The position numbers were made by a program, and so were the translations under genes. The notes beneath the pieces are model-generated. The model did not search any database and was not told where the DNA came from. It was given only the letters and a program-made list of their open reading frames with translations. Positions 1 through 13,051 of a DNA stretch of 64,000 nt are shown piece after piece. Source of the DNA: Durusdinium trenchii. Lineage: Eukaryota; Sar; Dinophyceae; Suessiales; Symbiodiniaceae. Location of the stretch: contig CAXAMN010000002.1 in assembly GCA_963970005.1 (NCBI GenBank), positions 1,731,255 to 1,795,254 on the forward strand, given 5' to 3'. Each line of letters opens with the position of its first letter. Within the stretch, counting starts at the first letter, position 1.

Positions 1-925
1 CACACCATGATTGCGGAGTCCCATGAAGTCAATGGGGGTTCACCTCCCAACCTCTTCATGGGATGCTTTGGTGCTTGCTAATCCGCCGGGGCGGGGCAGC
101 ATCGGACGTCGGACGCCGAGACGCTCGCTACTCTCACTCACGGCACCTTGTCATATTCATCCTTTTTCTTATCGTATTCAGCTTTTCTCCTTGACGCGTC
201 GTATGCGCAGTTTGTCTCCAGATCATGGGGGACAGCCAAGAACGGATTAACATCTTGATCTCCATGAGTCAATGTCAATACAATGCCCATGGAATGAGCC
301 GCACGGGCCCACAGCATGTTTGTTCCGAGATGGTCGTTGAGCTTCTTCACACAGAACCTCTTGAACATCATTCCCCACGCTTTAAAAAAGGCTTGGAATC
401 CACTCTCTGGCCTTTGCACATCGCAACCTGTGTCTTAGCATAAACCATAAATCTATTAACAACTTCAAGGGGCTCTTCTAGAAAAAACTGCTTGTGGAGC
501 ATCTTGCACTCACTTCTTGGATCGTCCTTCATCTGGTGTTTATGACGGTCAAAAAAGAATGCTTCCCTCACTCAGGATGGTTCAATCACGTTTTCTTTGG
601 TTTCATTGTACAGTAGGTTTGGGGTTCATGTTCCCAAGTCCATCCCACTTGACGGGTCAAAAGGTGGTGAGGTTGATCCGAGATCCTTTCGTTGATCTTC
701 TTCGTCCGATATTTGGCATCTTCATCCCCAAAGTACCTCACGACACATGATGCAGGACATTGCAGGACACGGTTCACTGCAAGACCTTGGAGCAGGTGTC
801 CGAACACCAACCAGTGAATACCATGCACAGTGGAGGATCCTCATTCACCAGCTGATTTTTCTTTCAGGACACTATTTGCAAGGACTCCAATGTCAGGCTG
901 TTATATATAGACAACTTGCTAAGCT
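1..925. other. Left edge, presumed downstream intron or flank of the helicase gene
   Basis: I see no exon I can defend here. The GC-rich patch at about 80-130 is exon-like in composition, but none of its frames shows a recognisable motif. The helicase C-terminal motifs are expected further left, outside the window. Confidence 0.3.
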
Positions 926-1108
926 TCAATGCGGATACGATATCCCTCGTGTCATTGACTCCCGGGATGACGGAGACGCGGAGCACTTGTCGTACTGTCG
1001 CTTCTCTAACTCGTCGATCAACTTCTTGAGCATGCGCTCAATCTCTTTCCTGACGTCCAAAGACCGAATTTGATGCTCTACAAATGCGTCTACACCCGAG
1101 AGAAGGCT
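926..1108 (-). CDS. Helicase gene, candidate exon after the FFNF exon (coiled-coil-like)
   Basis: The minus strand has a good acceptor (ATATTCAG) followed by an open phase-0 frame of 60 codons ending in TGA at 926. The peptide begins SLLSGVDAFVEHQIRSLDV and continues with a charged helical run (RKEIERMLKKLIDELEKRQ). In DDX60-like proteins a charged helical segment follows the FFNF/FNF strand at the start of RecA2, so the position fits. The true exon may end at an unrecognised non-GT donor after the KRQYDK segment rather than at the stop codon, because motifs V and VI still have to follow. The assignment to the helicase is inferred from order and strand only. Confidence 0.5.
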   Translation of the reverse strand, partial: SLLSGVDAFVEHQIRSLDVRKEIERMLKKLIDELEKRQYDKCSASPSSRESMTRGISYPH

Positions 1109-1450
1109 CTGAATATGTGTGTGTGTGTCAACAAATTGTATATTATATATAAGCTCTTCCGTGTTGATCAATACCCAAATGTAAAATCAACGCCTGCCTG
1201 CGCGCGCTAAGACCATGACAAAAAAACACCTTCTGGTGGGCAGCATGATCTTCCACTTTCACACCCTGACACTCGCCTGACACTCAGCCTGTATTGATCG
1301 ATGACATGACCTGTAATTTCGCAGAAATTCACATTCCATCACATTCCCATCCCCGGAATGAAACCGCCTACACTCCCTGGATTCATGGTTACATGAATGG
1401 CAAGGCCCCGTTTCGACTCGCATGACCACGAACACGAAACATGGTGGCTC

Positions 1451-1527
1451 CTGGAGAAGTTGAAGAAAATCGCGGGCAGGATGTCTCGATTATGAAGATC
1501 CTTGCACAGCTTGAAGAGGGTCGCAGC
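1451..1527 (-). CDS. DDX60-like helicase exon, start of RecA2 (LPAIFFNFS)
   Basis: The frame opens after the acceptor AGATGTTCAG|G and encodes AATLFKLCKDL followed by HNRDILPAIFFNFS. The 'LPA-hydrophobic-F-F' strand preceded by a leucine-rich helix is the typical start of the second RecA domain in DDX60/Ski2-like helicases (equivalent to motif IV). The frame is phase 0 at the acceptor. The following bases are GAGCC, so the donor would be GA, a class used in dinoflagellates. Upstream relatives in the same gene are the SAT exon at 12.3 kb and perhaps the exon at 5.1 kb. Confidence 0.72.
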
Positions 1528-4500
1528 CTGAACATCTTGAGCCGACAAACCCTGTCCCGATGTGCTGGCCATGAACATTCAAGATCCGACTGTCATGGGC
1601 ATCCAACCCCAGATCTGAACCCCACGCTCTATGTTCCTGAACAGTGACCAAAGCCTTAACCACTGCTATCGCTGAGAATGAATTGAAACATGAAACATCC
1701 AAATATCCGTGTTTTTTTTTTGGTCCGAAGGAATCAGGAACCCAAAATGCAAAGAAAGATCGCCAACAGTTGGCTCAACCATGAGGTCGGATCTGCGTGT
1801 TGATCTGTCGTGAACGACCCACGTACACGCAGAAGTGGATGCTCAGCCACTCAAAGAAGCGGGGACCTTTAGAACTGGGAGCCGCTCCAGTACGGATGGG
1901 CAAACGTCAAGGGGACACTCCCCGTAGCTCCTGAAATCTACTGTCAGCTATAGCTCGCTACTAAAATTCTACTACAGCAATATCTGTTGGCTACCGCGAG
2001 GCCTGCAAATAGGACGTGGACTTTTCCAGGGTCCGCAAATCAGTCTCCTCGGCACAGCGACCGACGCTTGTTGGTCACTGAGTGGTCCTGTTGATTGATA
2101 GTAACGAAAAAGTCTTGATCCAGCACCACTGAAAGGGTGGTGATTGGGAGGGAAAATGCATGGTCAGGGGTGTCCAAAACCACCCTTTCCGAAAACATAT
2201 TGGATGCCGAATCCCTGCTGTATTCATCCAACTAGTTGGGAAGGTCGTCTTTTGGGCATCCCCACTTCTCAAAGGCTATGTGGATACTTGATGAACACCA
2301 ATTGGACTATGCTAAAACAACAACACGGTTCCCAGACACGCATGGTTTTGTCCGTAACCAGGATGGATTCAGAAATTCATGGCCCTAGAACAAGATCAAG
2401 GTTGACAGGCACGTGTTGAGAAAGCAGCTACAGAGGGTGAGGATAGGTGGTTCACTGGAGGTCAGCTTAAAGAGTTCAACCCTTCGAGCTCCAACGCCAT
2501 TGCATATACATATATCTATATGCACATACATATACCTATACATACATATATACATATAGTATTGTATATATGCTCATTGGTCACAGTATGACAAAAACAC
2601 TCAACAGCTCTAGATTCAGATTTTGATCAAAAAGTTCTCCCACAGAACCTGACTATGACTATGGTCTGCATCTGACTCTCCGGTTCAGTGCGATGCTCCT
2701 CTTCAGTGCGCGGGGGAGGATTGAAGGTGCCTGCCAACGAAGAAACGTGCGGAACAGAACGACCAGCTTCAAGCTCAATGGAATACTTGTGATACATGTT
2801 ACATGTGTGTTATTTACCTGTTTCTTTTATCACTGGTCTCATGTGTTCTGCTGGGATCTTTAACTTTATTATCAGCAAAATACATCTGCACATGAAGACA
2901 TATCACTTGGATGAGGAACCACCTCCACTGAAGACTCCCGCAAACCAGTTCGGACACCGACCTCACTTAGCTCCTACATCGGTCTTGCACAGTGGAGACC
3001 TTTGGAGAACTTTACCATCCTTGACCTCCCACTCGGTGAGGCATCCAAGAACGTTGCGAAGACATGGTGACATGGGCATGGTGAGGCTTTCCTCCCACAA
3101 GGGCACCCTGGTTGACCAATCTTCTTCTTCTTCTTCTCGGGATACCTCCTGCTACTGTCTCACCAGGTACCATCGGATCTCCAAAGTTTTGGCTCTCCAC
3201 TCTCCCCGGGAAGCCTCCTACAGTCTCTTCCGGATTCTGCTGCAATGCCAAGGTGAGCTGTGCGAAGCCCTGCCAAGCTGAGCTCTGCGAAACCAGTGTG
3301 GCGAATTGAAAAAAAAACAGAAGACCCACCGGGTGCTGAGTTTCCCGCGTTTTTGTCAGGAACTAGCAGGTACCAGGACGTTGGAAGGGGTGACCGCCAT
3401 CAATGATCCCGTTTCTCTTTAAAAATACTGGGTCCTGGACCAGAAGTTGTCTTAGAAGATGTTAGGAGGAACCACCCATGTTTTGGGGGGCTTCACAAAA
3501 CACCCTAGAATCACCGGTCTTGACTTCATCTGGGTCAGCTGGTGTCCGCAGACCTGGCATGGGACGGCAACATCTTTCCGTGCAAGGGGGTGATCATGCT
3601 AAGGGGATGAAGTACCGAAGGGCATCGACAGATATGTTTTTTTGACAGCAACAAACACCTCATGAAACACTCCATGACTCTGGCTGGATGGATTTAATGT
3701 GCTCATTTGATGGCTTACCCAACAGTCGGGAAATTCATGGGGCTCAGGATGGTCCAACTCGCCCAAGAACAGCAGCTGCAGAACAGCGGCCAACAAGGCG
3801 AGGGTGGGAAGTGGAACATGGCCCAACATGGAAATGCGAGCAGCTAGTTTGGAAGATGAGTTTCCTCTACTTGGGGGTGTGCAAGTGCTTGGACGACCCT
3901 CGACCAACAAAAGAAGGAGCTTCTTTTGCGATTTCTTGGGTGGGAAGGCATCTGGTCCGGACACTTGATTTTTTGACCATGGCTGGTTGGCTGCTGCATG
4001 GCTCATCAATGTCCTTGGATGAGTCCGAAGCGATCATTTTATATGTTACTATGATGTTGGAAAAAAAATCAGATCCTGCATTGGATAGCCCCTGGTGACA
4101 TTGAAACACGGTGGAGAGTGCCATATTTATAAGGTCTATGGTGTTGTCTTCCCTCTAATAGCATGCAGGATAACAACACAATTAGGATGGAAACATCCAG
4201 GTACCCATAGGTACCCAGTGTTTCGACACTTAGCGCACTAACATCTGCAGTCAGTCTTCTAGTGAATCTGGGTTCGCTTCTTCGTGACCCTTGACAAAAA
4301 CGCCCAGCCCGGTCTAGGGCGATGAACGGAGACCGGTGAGTGCTGGGCGATGTGAGTTTTTCCGTTACCTTACCAAAAACCTGCCAGATATGTATATAGT
4401 ATATATATATATATATACGAACAACATGGCACAAGTAGATTACTTTTGGACTGTCGAGATTCTCCGGGAAATGCGCTGCCCAGGACTTGGCCTGGGGCTC

Positions 4501-5112
4501 AATCTGCCACTGATCCCTCTGTGAAGGCTGCTATTTACGCACTTTTGGGTTGTGTCCAAGGCCCCAAGCAGGGGTCTGCAGCTGTATTATGCTTGTTGCG
4601 CGTGCGCACCCGCCCAAAACAAAAGGGATTTTGGTGTTCTTGGGCACGCACGCATGTGGGACCTCGACATACCATGACCATCATGTAGTGTCTTAAACCA
4701 GCCGCGTGATATATATGTATATATTATGTATTTTGATGTATTTTGTTCATTGTAGATTGTCTTGTTCGCTCAGGAAATTCACCAGCCAATCACTCCACCA
4801 AAGAAGGACAGCCATGCCGAACCCCGGTGCTCCCATAATTGCTGGGAACCTCTTCCATCTATATAATGAGAAAACAAGCGTTGCTATGCGTCGTGGCTTT
4901 GCAAAGTGACTCTGACTCCCTCAAGTGCGCTAAAAGGACAAAGTGAAGCAAACCGTCCACCTGTTCCACCATCCATGCAATCAGAAAGAGATCACTCCAA
5001 AACACTCTGAACTGTCCACCGGAGTTTGAACAGCCATGGCCGCCCATCTCATATGCACCACGTCACCAGGGTCCGAACGTTGTCTCTCAACCAACCTCAG
5101 TTGGATCTGAAC
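1528..5112. other. Presumed intron of the helicase gene
   Basis: Long non-coding stretch with an AT-rich (CATATA)n patch at about 2505-2575 and another (TA)n run at 4389-4418. Several open frames exist (for example plus 2796-3281 and the opposed frames at 3600-4100), but none shows conserved motifs or splice-bounded GC-rich exon structure. Confidence 0.4.
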
Positions 5113-5193
5113 TCTGCGCGCTGGCCCGGCGGCGGAGCGGACCGGCGCCTCGCTCTTCAAGGTGTTCTCCTGCAACAGCTCCATGAAGGTCTC
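5113..5193 (-). CDS. Candidate exon of the helicase gene (linker, unknown)
   Basis: An exon-like GC-rich island has a clear acceptor (CATCCGCAG|GAG) and a phase-0 open frame starting ETFMELLQENTLKSEAPVRS. A GT donor is available at a codon boundary 27 codons later (AGA|GTTCAG). It lies on the same strand between the SAT exon and the FFNF exon of the helicase, where a linker of several hundred residues is expected. I do not recognise the peptide itself; gene membership is inferred from position. Confidence 0.4.
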
Positions 5194-6597
5194 CTGCGGA
5201 TGGATGTCTGGAAGTGTTGAAAATCGGTTGGGTTGAGATGATGATCCAGCGAATAGATTAAACGATACAATAGAATACCTGTTTGTTCAGGGACATGCCA
5301 AAAAAAAAACAAAACATGAAGAAAAGGCCGGACAACGGGCAACAGTTCAATAAGGTGTTTTTGTTATGATCTGGACCTCCAAAACACTCAACGCCGGTCC
5401 AATACTACACCGACGTGCTCGCGGGGTCCGACACCGACGTGCTCATGTGCTCTCCTTCAAGTCCTTTTCATATTTTCGGGAGTCGATCTTAGTTGCAAAC
5501 CTCGGTCGACGAACAAGAGGTCGAGCGGAGGAGAAACCCCACCGGAGGAGACAGAGTCACTGACGGCTGCAGTGCTCAGTTCAAAACTTGGGGCATGAGC
5601 CTGCAAAAGAAGTAACTAAATACACATATATTACATTATGTATACATGACTAATTGGGAATCTCTGTAATTGGGCGAAAACATGTAAAAGCATGTAAAAG
5701 CGATAGGCACCCCTCACGACCCCTCAAAAGCGATAACCTTGCTGAATCATGTCCTTTGCTTGACAGTATGTTTTGACAAACACCCTTATGTATATATATA
5801 TATTATATGTGTGACAGGTGACATGCATCGGCTGCGCGTGAAACAACAATAAAACAACAACACGGTCAACACGCAGTTTGGATGGTACTTGGATGGAAAA
5901 CAAACACTGAACTCGGGGTCCATCAAACACCCGAACTGGGTGGTGCTGGCAGCCCATCCCTTCTGTGCAACGCACCACCCAGTGGTGCTGGCAGTTTTCT
6001 GGTCAAGACTTGGCCAACTCAGGAGCCGGGCGCCATGCCAGCGAAGTATTTGCCCGGAGACAACCTGAGATAGATGGATCTGGGGAAGCCATTACGGACG
6101 TGCTTTTTAGGGACTTAGGACAGGAAAACTGTAAGGATATGATGTCAGAACTGTTCTTTTGAGTTTGGGAGATTATTGCGAATGTTGTCCCGAAGAAAAG
6201 CATGAAGTGAGAAATGCATGAAGAAAAGTGTTGTGATCAGTGCTTCTTGATGCCTTGATGCCCTTTGGCCAAGGTCTTTGTGACGCGCTGAGGTCTCTGG
6301 GACCAAGTCGCTGTGGGTCAAAAGTGCGCGGGACCCTGGTTGACCAAGAGGAAGGTGAACCCTTGGGGCCTCGATGATTGTGGCCTGTGCATGTGCATGC
6401 TACTCTGCCGCCGCCAGTAGTAGGGAACAAACCCAGTCCATCCCCGAAAATCCTATCCAATGTGACTTCAGTATCCCATCGTTGAAGGACTACTTTTCCC
6501 GATCGTCGATGTGTTTGGCCAGATGGTGCCAGTGTCTTTCTCCTCTGCGTCAATTCGGATAAAAAACATACCTACATTCCCTAAATCAGGAAAATGG

Positions 6598-6800
6598 TCA
6601 TCCAAGGGGCCATGCGCTATGCCATCCACTTTCATGATTATTTCAAAGGCCGTGCACTCTGACTCACAAACATGAAAGTGGAAAAAAAAGAACTGCGCGT
6701 ACAGGAAAAGAAGTCTTCCAAGGGGCCATGCGCCATGCCATCCACTTCCATGATTGTTTCAAGGAGTGTACACTCCGACTCACAAACATGGAGGTGGAAA
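6598..6800. repeat. Two tandem copies of a dispersed short element (ATGCCATCCAC family)
   Basis: Copy 1 (6598-6681) and copy 2 (6716-6800) share the core CCAAGGGGCCATGC..TGCCATCCACTT followed by CATGATT and ACTCACAAACATG. The same core recurs at 7550-7586, 8456-8500, 14756-14790 and 31012-31040 in both orientations. Confidence 0.7.
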
Positions 6801-7497
6801 ACTTTTGAAGGAGACGTCTTTGATGTAAGAGGGCTTCACACTCGGGCCTTGTCACACCCAATGGAAGATGTGGAAGAGGTTCCGCAAGTCAAATGTCGTT
6901 ATGACTATGGCTACCAGGGCCATCCAACGGGTGTCCTGGCTGGACTACCCTACGCTACCCCTTGCATGGTCCAGATATGACACGGTATGACCTATAAAAG
7001 AGATCTCTGAGCTCATGGCTTGTCCCACTTCGCATTTGCCCCGATGATCTTGCCCACCTGGCAGGGCGATACAACTTTTCGACGTGGCTTGCCGGTGGTT
7101 ACAGCTGCATGCTGCACACCAACATCAATCTGGTTCGCACTCGAATTCTCTCGAAGGCTATCTTTTGGTGGCCGTGCCACAGCCTCTTGAACTCCTTCCT
7201 GACTTCCTGTTAGTGGGTGAGGATCGTGTTGTCCCATCATGAACGACCAGTTCCATACCGTCCTCTCTGTTACAGATCTATTGCATCATCACATGATCTG
7301 GTCATGGCCCGAGAATAGGGTACCATCCAAAGCTGGTCAAGGCACACATAACAACCAAAGACCTATGTCCCGTCCAACATGTTGCGAGCCACATCCAGCT
7401 AGGATCCCAAAAGACTGCGGCAAGACAGGGCCCCCACAGTTGGTTGACATTTGAGGCATCTTCGGAATCAAGCAAACCCTACATTCAGTGGCACACT

Positions 7498-7586
7498 CCC
7501 TGAAATCATCCTGGAAGTGTAAAACCACCTGCTTGTACAAAAAAGGGTCATACAAGGGGCCATGCCATCCACGCAACCATGATTAG
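7498..7586. repeat. Short inverted-repeat element (same family)
   Basis: The left end CCTGAAATCATCCTGGAAGT and the right part AAGGGGCCATGCCATCCACG..CATGATT are the family termini and core in imperfect inverted arrangement, about 90 bp overall. Confidence 0.5.
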
Positions 7587-8455
7587 ATCTACGGAGTAAA
7601 AAACTGATCAGAACAGCTTTTGACTCTGTCAGATTTCCCTGCATCCTTTGCACGGCTACTGCCAGTCTAGAATAATGCCGGAACTTGGCGGCTGCAAGAA
7701 AACAACAAATCCGGTGAGTTCACCTGTTGCTCGGGGATCATGACCATCTGACGACATCTCCCGTCCAAGGCATCATCTGGGGTCGTTCCAAGATCGTTTG
7801 TGAATTGTTCCAGTAGCCATCGCATCATGGTGTAATGCGAAACGCCCCAAAGAAGAGTTCAACCTCGACACGCAATCGCACAACCATCCTAGAACTTTCG
7901 GGAAACAAAACCCTATTGAATGAATTGTAATGAATTGTATATGATTGTTGTTTATCATGTTGCTTTAGTGTACATTGCCATGGCCATTGCACATTATATT
8001 ATGTTTTTGCGGTAGATAGCAGGCGTGTATAGGGTGCGACAACGCTCGCCTCGTGATGCAACTGGACCATCTCCTTATGGTACATGTGGTGCTGAAACGA
8101 GGGACTCGACCAATCGAACAAATCCAAGACATTGAAGCCGACCCAGTTGGACAGAACAAAATAAGCGAAATTAGTTATTCATCTAGAATTTGATCAAACC
8201 ATATAATATAACAACAACAAACTACAAAGTGAAGTTTACCTTATCGATCCTTATTATATATAACAATAATTTATCCCACAAATGTTGCGGTATACAAACA
8301 ATATAATGACTTTTCCATATCATTGAGTATACAGTTACAGTATATCAAACATGGTTCTTCCAAGTGGATCGGGATGTTGCTTTAGACAGGGTCTTGTGAT
8401 ACCACACTGCTTGTCGAAGCAAACAGCAAGCAAGAACATGATTCGAATACACTCG

Positions 8456-8547
8456 CTGGAATCATCATGGAAATGGATGGCATGGTCCCTTGGATGACCC
8501 TTTTCCTCTACAAACCGGTGGTAGTCCACTTCCATGGTGATTCCAGG
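8456..8547. repeat. MITE-like element with terminal inverted repeats
   Basis: The left end CTGGAATCATCATGGAAATG and the right end CCACTTCCATGGTGATTCCAG are near-perfect inverted repeats enclosing about 50 bp with the core GGATGGCATGGTCCCTTGGA. No coding capacity. Confidence 0.6.
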
Positions 8548-11246
8548 GAGCCTTTTCACGGGACCTAGTGTGAACACTTTCATGTCGTTGGTCTTGCTTG
8601 GCAGTCTCTGGTGCTTGAAAAGCAAGTTCGGAAGTCTGGACAAATCCCACCACCAGGCACCACCCAAAGCGGTGGGTGTATAGACATCCCATTGCATGAG
8701 TGCTACCAGGGCCCCCGAAAGGGGGTTCATGGACGCCCCTTGACCTCTAACGGCCTCTTTTTGGACTTGCTCTTCTCACGCCAGCCATAACGACCCTGAG
8801 GTTTTCGTGGTTTTTGCTAATAGCAACAACTCTCTACCCTGTGGCCCTGCGAATGCATGCACATATTTCCCATGCCTGTAACTTTTTTGCCTGTAGCCTA
8901 TAACTACAACAACTTTTTCCTAGCGGTTTCTGCACGCCTGTCAGCCTGTCAAGTTTTTTGGGGAGGGTGCGGGTTGGGGATGGTCTGGGTGGGTAATAAC
9001 GCTCGGTATCTAATGTATTCTGTTGTTAGAAGACTGATGATCTATATACATGTCTACGTAACATGAAGACATCGTTGTCTACGATGACCACTGCTGGGCT
9101 CAACAGCAAGACCGAAGAGTACATGTACTCCTTTGCGTAGCGCGCGAATACGTGTGACCACTTGAAAGAACTCGGGCGCCTGGCGGCTATAGCACCTTTT
9201 TTTCGCAATGGTAACCCGTTTTCATCTTACGACCCCACTGTAAATGGGACACGAACGAAACTTTCTATTGTAAAACACATTAAAACATATTAAAACACAG
9301 TATATATTTACTTTGCATACAGACATGCTGCATGCTGTTAAAAACAGCCAAAATGCTGTAAGGGTTTTCAAACATCACAAATTGGAAGAAAGTGCGCCTT
9401 TCGCGCGGGGTCATTGCGGGCGACGTGACCTTGTTTTTTTTTCACCTTTACTGTTACTGTCTGTATATGTCTTCTCTGAACCGGCTGGAAGAGATGAACC
9501 AACGGCGCATGTCCCGTGAGTGCCCCAGTGCATGTTACCATCAATGCCCCTCCCCGTTGGGTCAAACCGTCACACGACAAGTGCAGTCGGGTCACGCGGG
9601 GAACCAGCGAGAGATCGGCGGACATGCCATTCCGCCGCACGGAGCTTTCCACTAAGCAGCAGAAGGGATGCAAAGGCCTCCCGATTTCGAAGAGTCAAAG
9701 ACGTCGGTGGTTTTGGGGAGGAAAAACCAGCTGTGAACACACTGGACTCAGCGGGGTTGAACGAGCAACCGAGGGCTCTATTCCAATCGTTGGACAATGT
9801 TGGACACCCCGAAATGAAGTTGAATTTAGAAGAAACATGTCTCCAGTTCCGAAAAGAAGAAACTATCAAAATCCAAGGCAAAGAGTCGATCAATGTACTG
9901 TACCATTATACCAAGCACTCCCTATAGAATTGTCATATTGTCATGAATTGTGGACATTCGCCCCTGAAATGTCTCGGATACTTCATGACCTGGAATCCGA
10001 AAGGATCTTCTTCTTCTACACCTGACGCAAATTAAACGTCAGCCTCCGTCGGGAAAGGCTTGCGGCCTGAAGATGATTCTACCATCTTCTACCCCGAAAA
10101 CATACAAAGGTCATTTAAACAAAAATAAACATATATGTCATATTATCATAGGGTCTCTATCATTTTACAAAAAAATTGACAAATCCTGAAAAAGTCGATG
10201 AAACGTGATGAAACCAAACGACTTTTCGGACCCCTTGGAGAGATAAAACCAACACGCGCTGTGAAGCAGTTTGTGTCCAAGGGTCCCCCTTGTCACTGCA
10301 TTCACTCAACACCCAAATGAACAGAAGTGAAGTCTGTTGCACAATGACGAAACCTCCCTAGGGGTGTCATCTTTCTTTCCTTGCTATTTTATCTACAATA
10401 TAATATAGTAATTATACATTGAGCCGCCCTTCAAACATCCTTAAACCACCCATCCATGCAGGCAAATCATGTCTTTTTCACTTGACAGGACGTTTGACGT
10501 CATTTATGGAGGACGTCACGTCTCACGGCCGTCGATGTTGCGCGCGTCAAACGCGCCCCCAAAAAATCTCGCGAGCTTGGTGCAGTCCTGGACGCCTGGT
10601 TTACTGAGGCGCGAACCAGAGAGGAGAGGGGTTGGGGGTGCCCACACAGGCGCAGAGTGCAAAGTGCTCGCACATTCCGAGATGAACTTCACTCAGCAAC
10701 TCGGCCTGATCTCTCCCTTGTGCCAAACGTATTTGTAGAGGTCCTGAGCAAACCCGCAGGACGTTCCAGATGTCCAGTCGCCGGTACCCGTGCAGGATTC
10801 CTAACAGTTTCATGGCCTGAGAATCTGAGGATTCCGACATGGCTTTAGCAGTTGACGGCCTGATGGTCCTTTTCCAAGTTTCCAATCAATCCAACACTCC
10901 CCAACACCAGAGAAATTGTCTAGGAAAGCACACAGTTTGTATAGTTTGTACACTCATGAAAGCACATTCCAAGCAGTAGTTCTATTTATGTTCCCCTCAT
11001 TGCTTGCATAGAACACAAGTTTTCCCCCTTCTGCATTCATTCTTTCTCACTGGGGCAGTTCCTGGGCTGCGCACATTCCATCGCTCTTTGTGCTCCACGA
11101 TCGACACCTGTCAGCCCAAGCCAAGATATGGTGGACTACTGCAATTTGCTGTAAGTTTGCTTCCTGCCAGCAGCACATGTGAGACATCACTCTGCTTGAA
11201 CACATGTTGAAGACATGTCCTTCAATTCTATAGTTTCACCACTTTC

Positions 11247-11347
11247 CTATCGTACTCTTGGCGCATCCAGCTCTTTCATCCTGGCGTTTTGGGCCGTCTT
11301 CGTCTTCGTCTTGGTCGCCTTCTTCAGGTCTTTCTGCTTGCTGATGT
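11247..11347 (-). CDS. Candidate lysine-rich or charged exon (weak)
   Basis: The minus strand after a CCCAAG|G acceptor is open in two frames. One frame gives a lysine/threonine-rich peptide (ISKQKDLKKATKTKTKTAQN) ending in TAG at 11247; the other gives an acidic peptide. Low complexity makes the frame undecidable, so it is listed only as a possible exon in the helicase region. Confidence 0.22.
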
Positions 11348-11555
11348 GACCTTGGGAAAGGCACTAGTAACAAGAAGCTATTAGTAACAAGGTGCCACGC
11401 TAGTGGTAACAAGTGCCTTACTAGTAGTAACAAGAAGCTATTAGGAACCTGTTACTAGTACCTTCTTGTTACTACTAGTAAGGCACTTGTTACTACTAGC
11501 GTGGCACCTTGTTACCAATAGCTTCTTTGCTGATGTGACCTTGGGAAAGGCACTA
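11338..11555. repeat. Long palindrome (66-bp arms) bounded by a 29-bp direct repeat
   Basis: Arms 11372-11437 and 11462-11527 are inverted copies of each other with about two mismatches, separated by a 24-bp spacer, and are built of AGTAACAAG / CTTGTTACT words. The same 29-bp sequence, starting TTGCTGATGTGACCTTGGG, lies directly outside both arms (11338-11366 and 11527-11555). This is the layout of an inserted stem-loop with a target duplication, or of a fold-back rearrangement. Confidence 0.8.
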
Positions 11556-12284
11556 ATAATGGTGAATGTGAATGCCAGTAGCCTCAAAACGTGTCTGAAT
11601 GCCATCAGCAGTGGTTTATACCCTAATGCTCCAACTACCTCCATTTCGAAGGTGGTTGGAGTGGGTGCCAGGGGGGGTCCCTAGGGATATTTGTTGATAT
11701 TATGTGGCCAATAGAAAATTAGATCCAGGAGACCAGGAGAAACACAATAAACATTGTAACATTGGATGCCAACTCACCGAGAAACCACCACTTGGAGGAG
11801 GAACATCTTCCAAATTGGGTGACCAGCTAGTCTAATTATTTGGTGGTCAAGCACAGTTGCCCGGTTTTCATCCACAGCCATTTGGCGATCTGTGGCGGTC
11901 TGTGGTTGGAGAACAAAGCTAGCAGGTGACCACTGGAGATGTTGACTGGTGACTGGAGCTCCGTCGCTCCGTCCCTACCTTTTGATGATGGGAGCTACAA
12001 TCTGGCTAGGCTGGGAGAAGCACTTCTTAGATCTTCCAAGAAGACCTCACAAGCGCACAAGTGAACCTCATGCCAAAATGAACCAGAGTCAAACAGAGGT
12101 GGCGCGCATCTTCCTGGCACAATCAGCTTGAATGTCCACTGGTCCAAGGGGGCCTCCAAGCGTTCGACCAAGCATGGCTTTTGGTGCCGAAAGACATAAC
12201 TGTTTGCAAAACAACATGTTCACACCTTCAGCAGCTTCAGCTACAAGGCCCAAGGAATTTGAATTCTTTCAGCTCTGGGCCTCC

Positions 12285-12357
12285 CGCTCAGCCAGCTATG
12301 GAAGAAGGTGGGGTCCGCCACGGTGGCACTCAACGCAATGAAGGGGCATGGGATAAG
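12285..12357 (-). CDS. DDX60-like helicase exon, motif III (SAT)
   Basis: After the acceptor GTTGGGCAG the frame reads LIPCPFIALSATVADPTFF and then HSWLSG. ALSAT is SF2 helicase motif III, which couples ATP hydrolysis to unwinding. The CPF/CPFLALSAT context is characteristic of DDX60-like proteins and differs from Ski2/Mtr4. It joins in phase 0 to the upstream exon at 13052-13105. The donor is uncertain by a few bases. Confidence 0.85.
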
Positions 12358-12462
12358 CTGCCCAACGTTCCGGTTGTGCGAGGGAGACGGGAGGGGTGAA
12401 CCAGCGGAGATCATCACAGTCCAAACAAACAAGCGAACACGCTAGCTGCTTCCATGCTTCTA

Positions 12463-12577
12463 TGCATCGCTATTAGGAGCAAGGACGCTACTAGGGGCTC
12501 CTGACCTTACTACTAGGAGCAAGAAGCTACTAGGAACAAAGGGCATCGCTACTAGGAACAAGGACGCTACTAGGTTG
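12463..12577. repeat. CTACTAGGAGCAAGG-type minisatellite
   Basis: Repeated words CTACTAGGAGCAAG / CTACTAGGAACAAG, about 18-22 bp apart. Related arrays occur at 54.6-55.0 kb, 60.9 kb and in the palindrome at 11.4 kb. Confidence 0.7.
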
Positions 12578-13051
12578 TCCATGGCCCCGAAAACGTATCC
12601 CCGATGCAAAGGGCAAGCCGCCCGGTATGGTATGTCGAAAAGACCGGTGGCAAAGAAGACCGGCACCTGGTTCACGGCCATAATGGCTAGGCAACCAGCA
12701 ACCGTTAATGGACCGTTAAACAAAAGTGTGTGTTTGTGGAAAAACAAACATCCCCGAACAAATAAACGATGTCAACTCATGTTTGCGCAAAGTTGCACCC
12801 AACAAATGTATATATATATATTATACATATATCCAAGGTTGTTTTTTCTCTCGTCTCTCACGTCAAGAACTGGAAGAATGCAAACACATGCAAACAATTG
12901 CAATCATGCAAAACATAAAAAACAGGCGCCGGGCAAAGGAGAAACTGACTTAAGGTCTTAATGCCAGATAATGCCAGCTATCTTGCCATGTTGCAAAACA
13001 CGAGAACAAATGAAGTGTCCTGGCACAGCCCGGAAAGCTGTCATGTCCCAC

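Larger units (their letters stand above)
5194..11246. other. Presumed helicase introns with small repeats
   Basis: No firmly supported exon. GC-rich candidate islands occur on the minus strand at about 9540-9650 (peptide ADLSLVPR in one frame, a weak resemblance to the helicase linker) and 10540-10720. The interval carries three copies of the inverted-repeat element listed separately. Confidence 0.3.

Noticed and set aside
9368..9673. Minus string SADLSLVPRVTRLHLSC as a helicase linker exon
   Set aside because: Resembles the PxDLxLxPRD linker only if two frames are mixed; no clean acceptor/donor pair.
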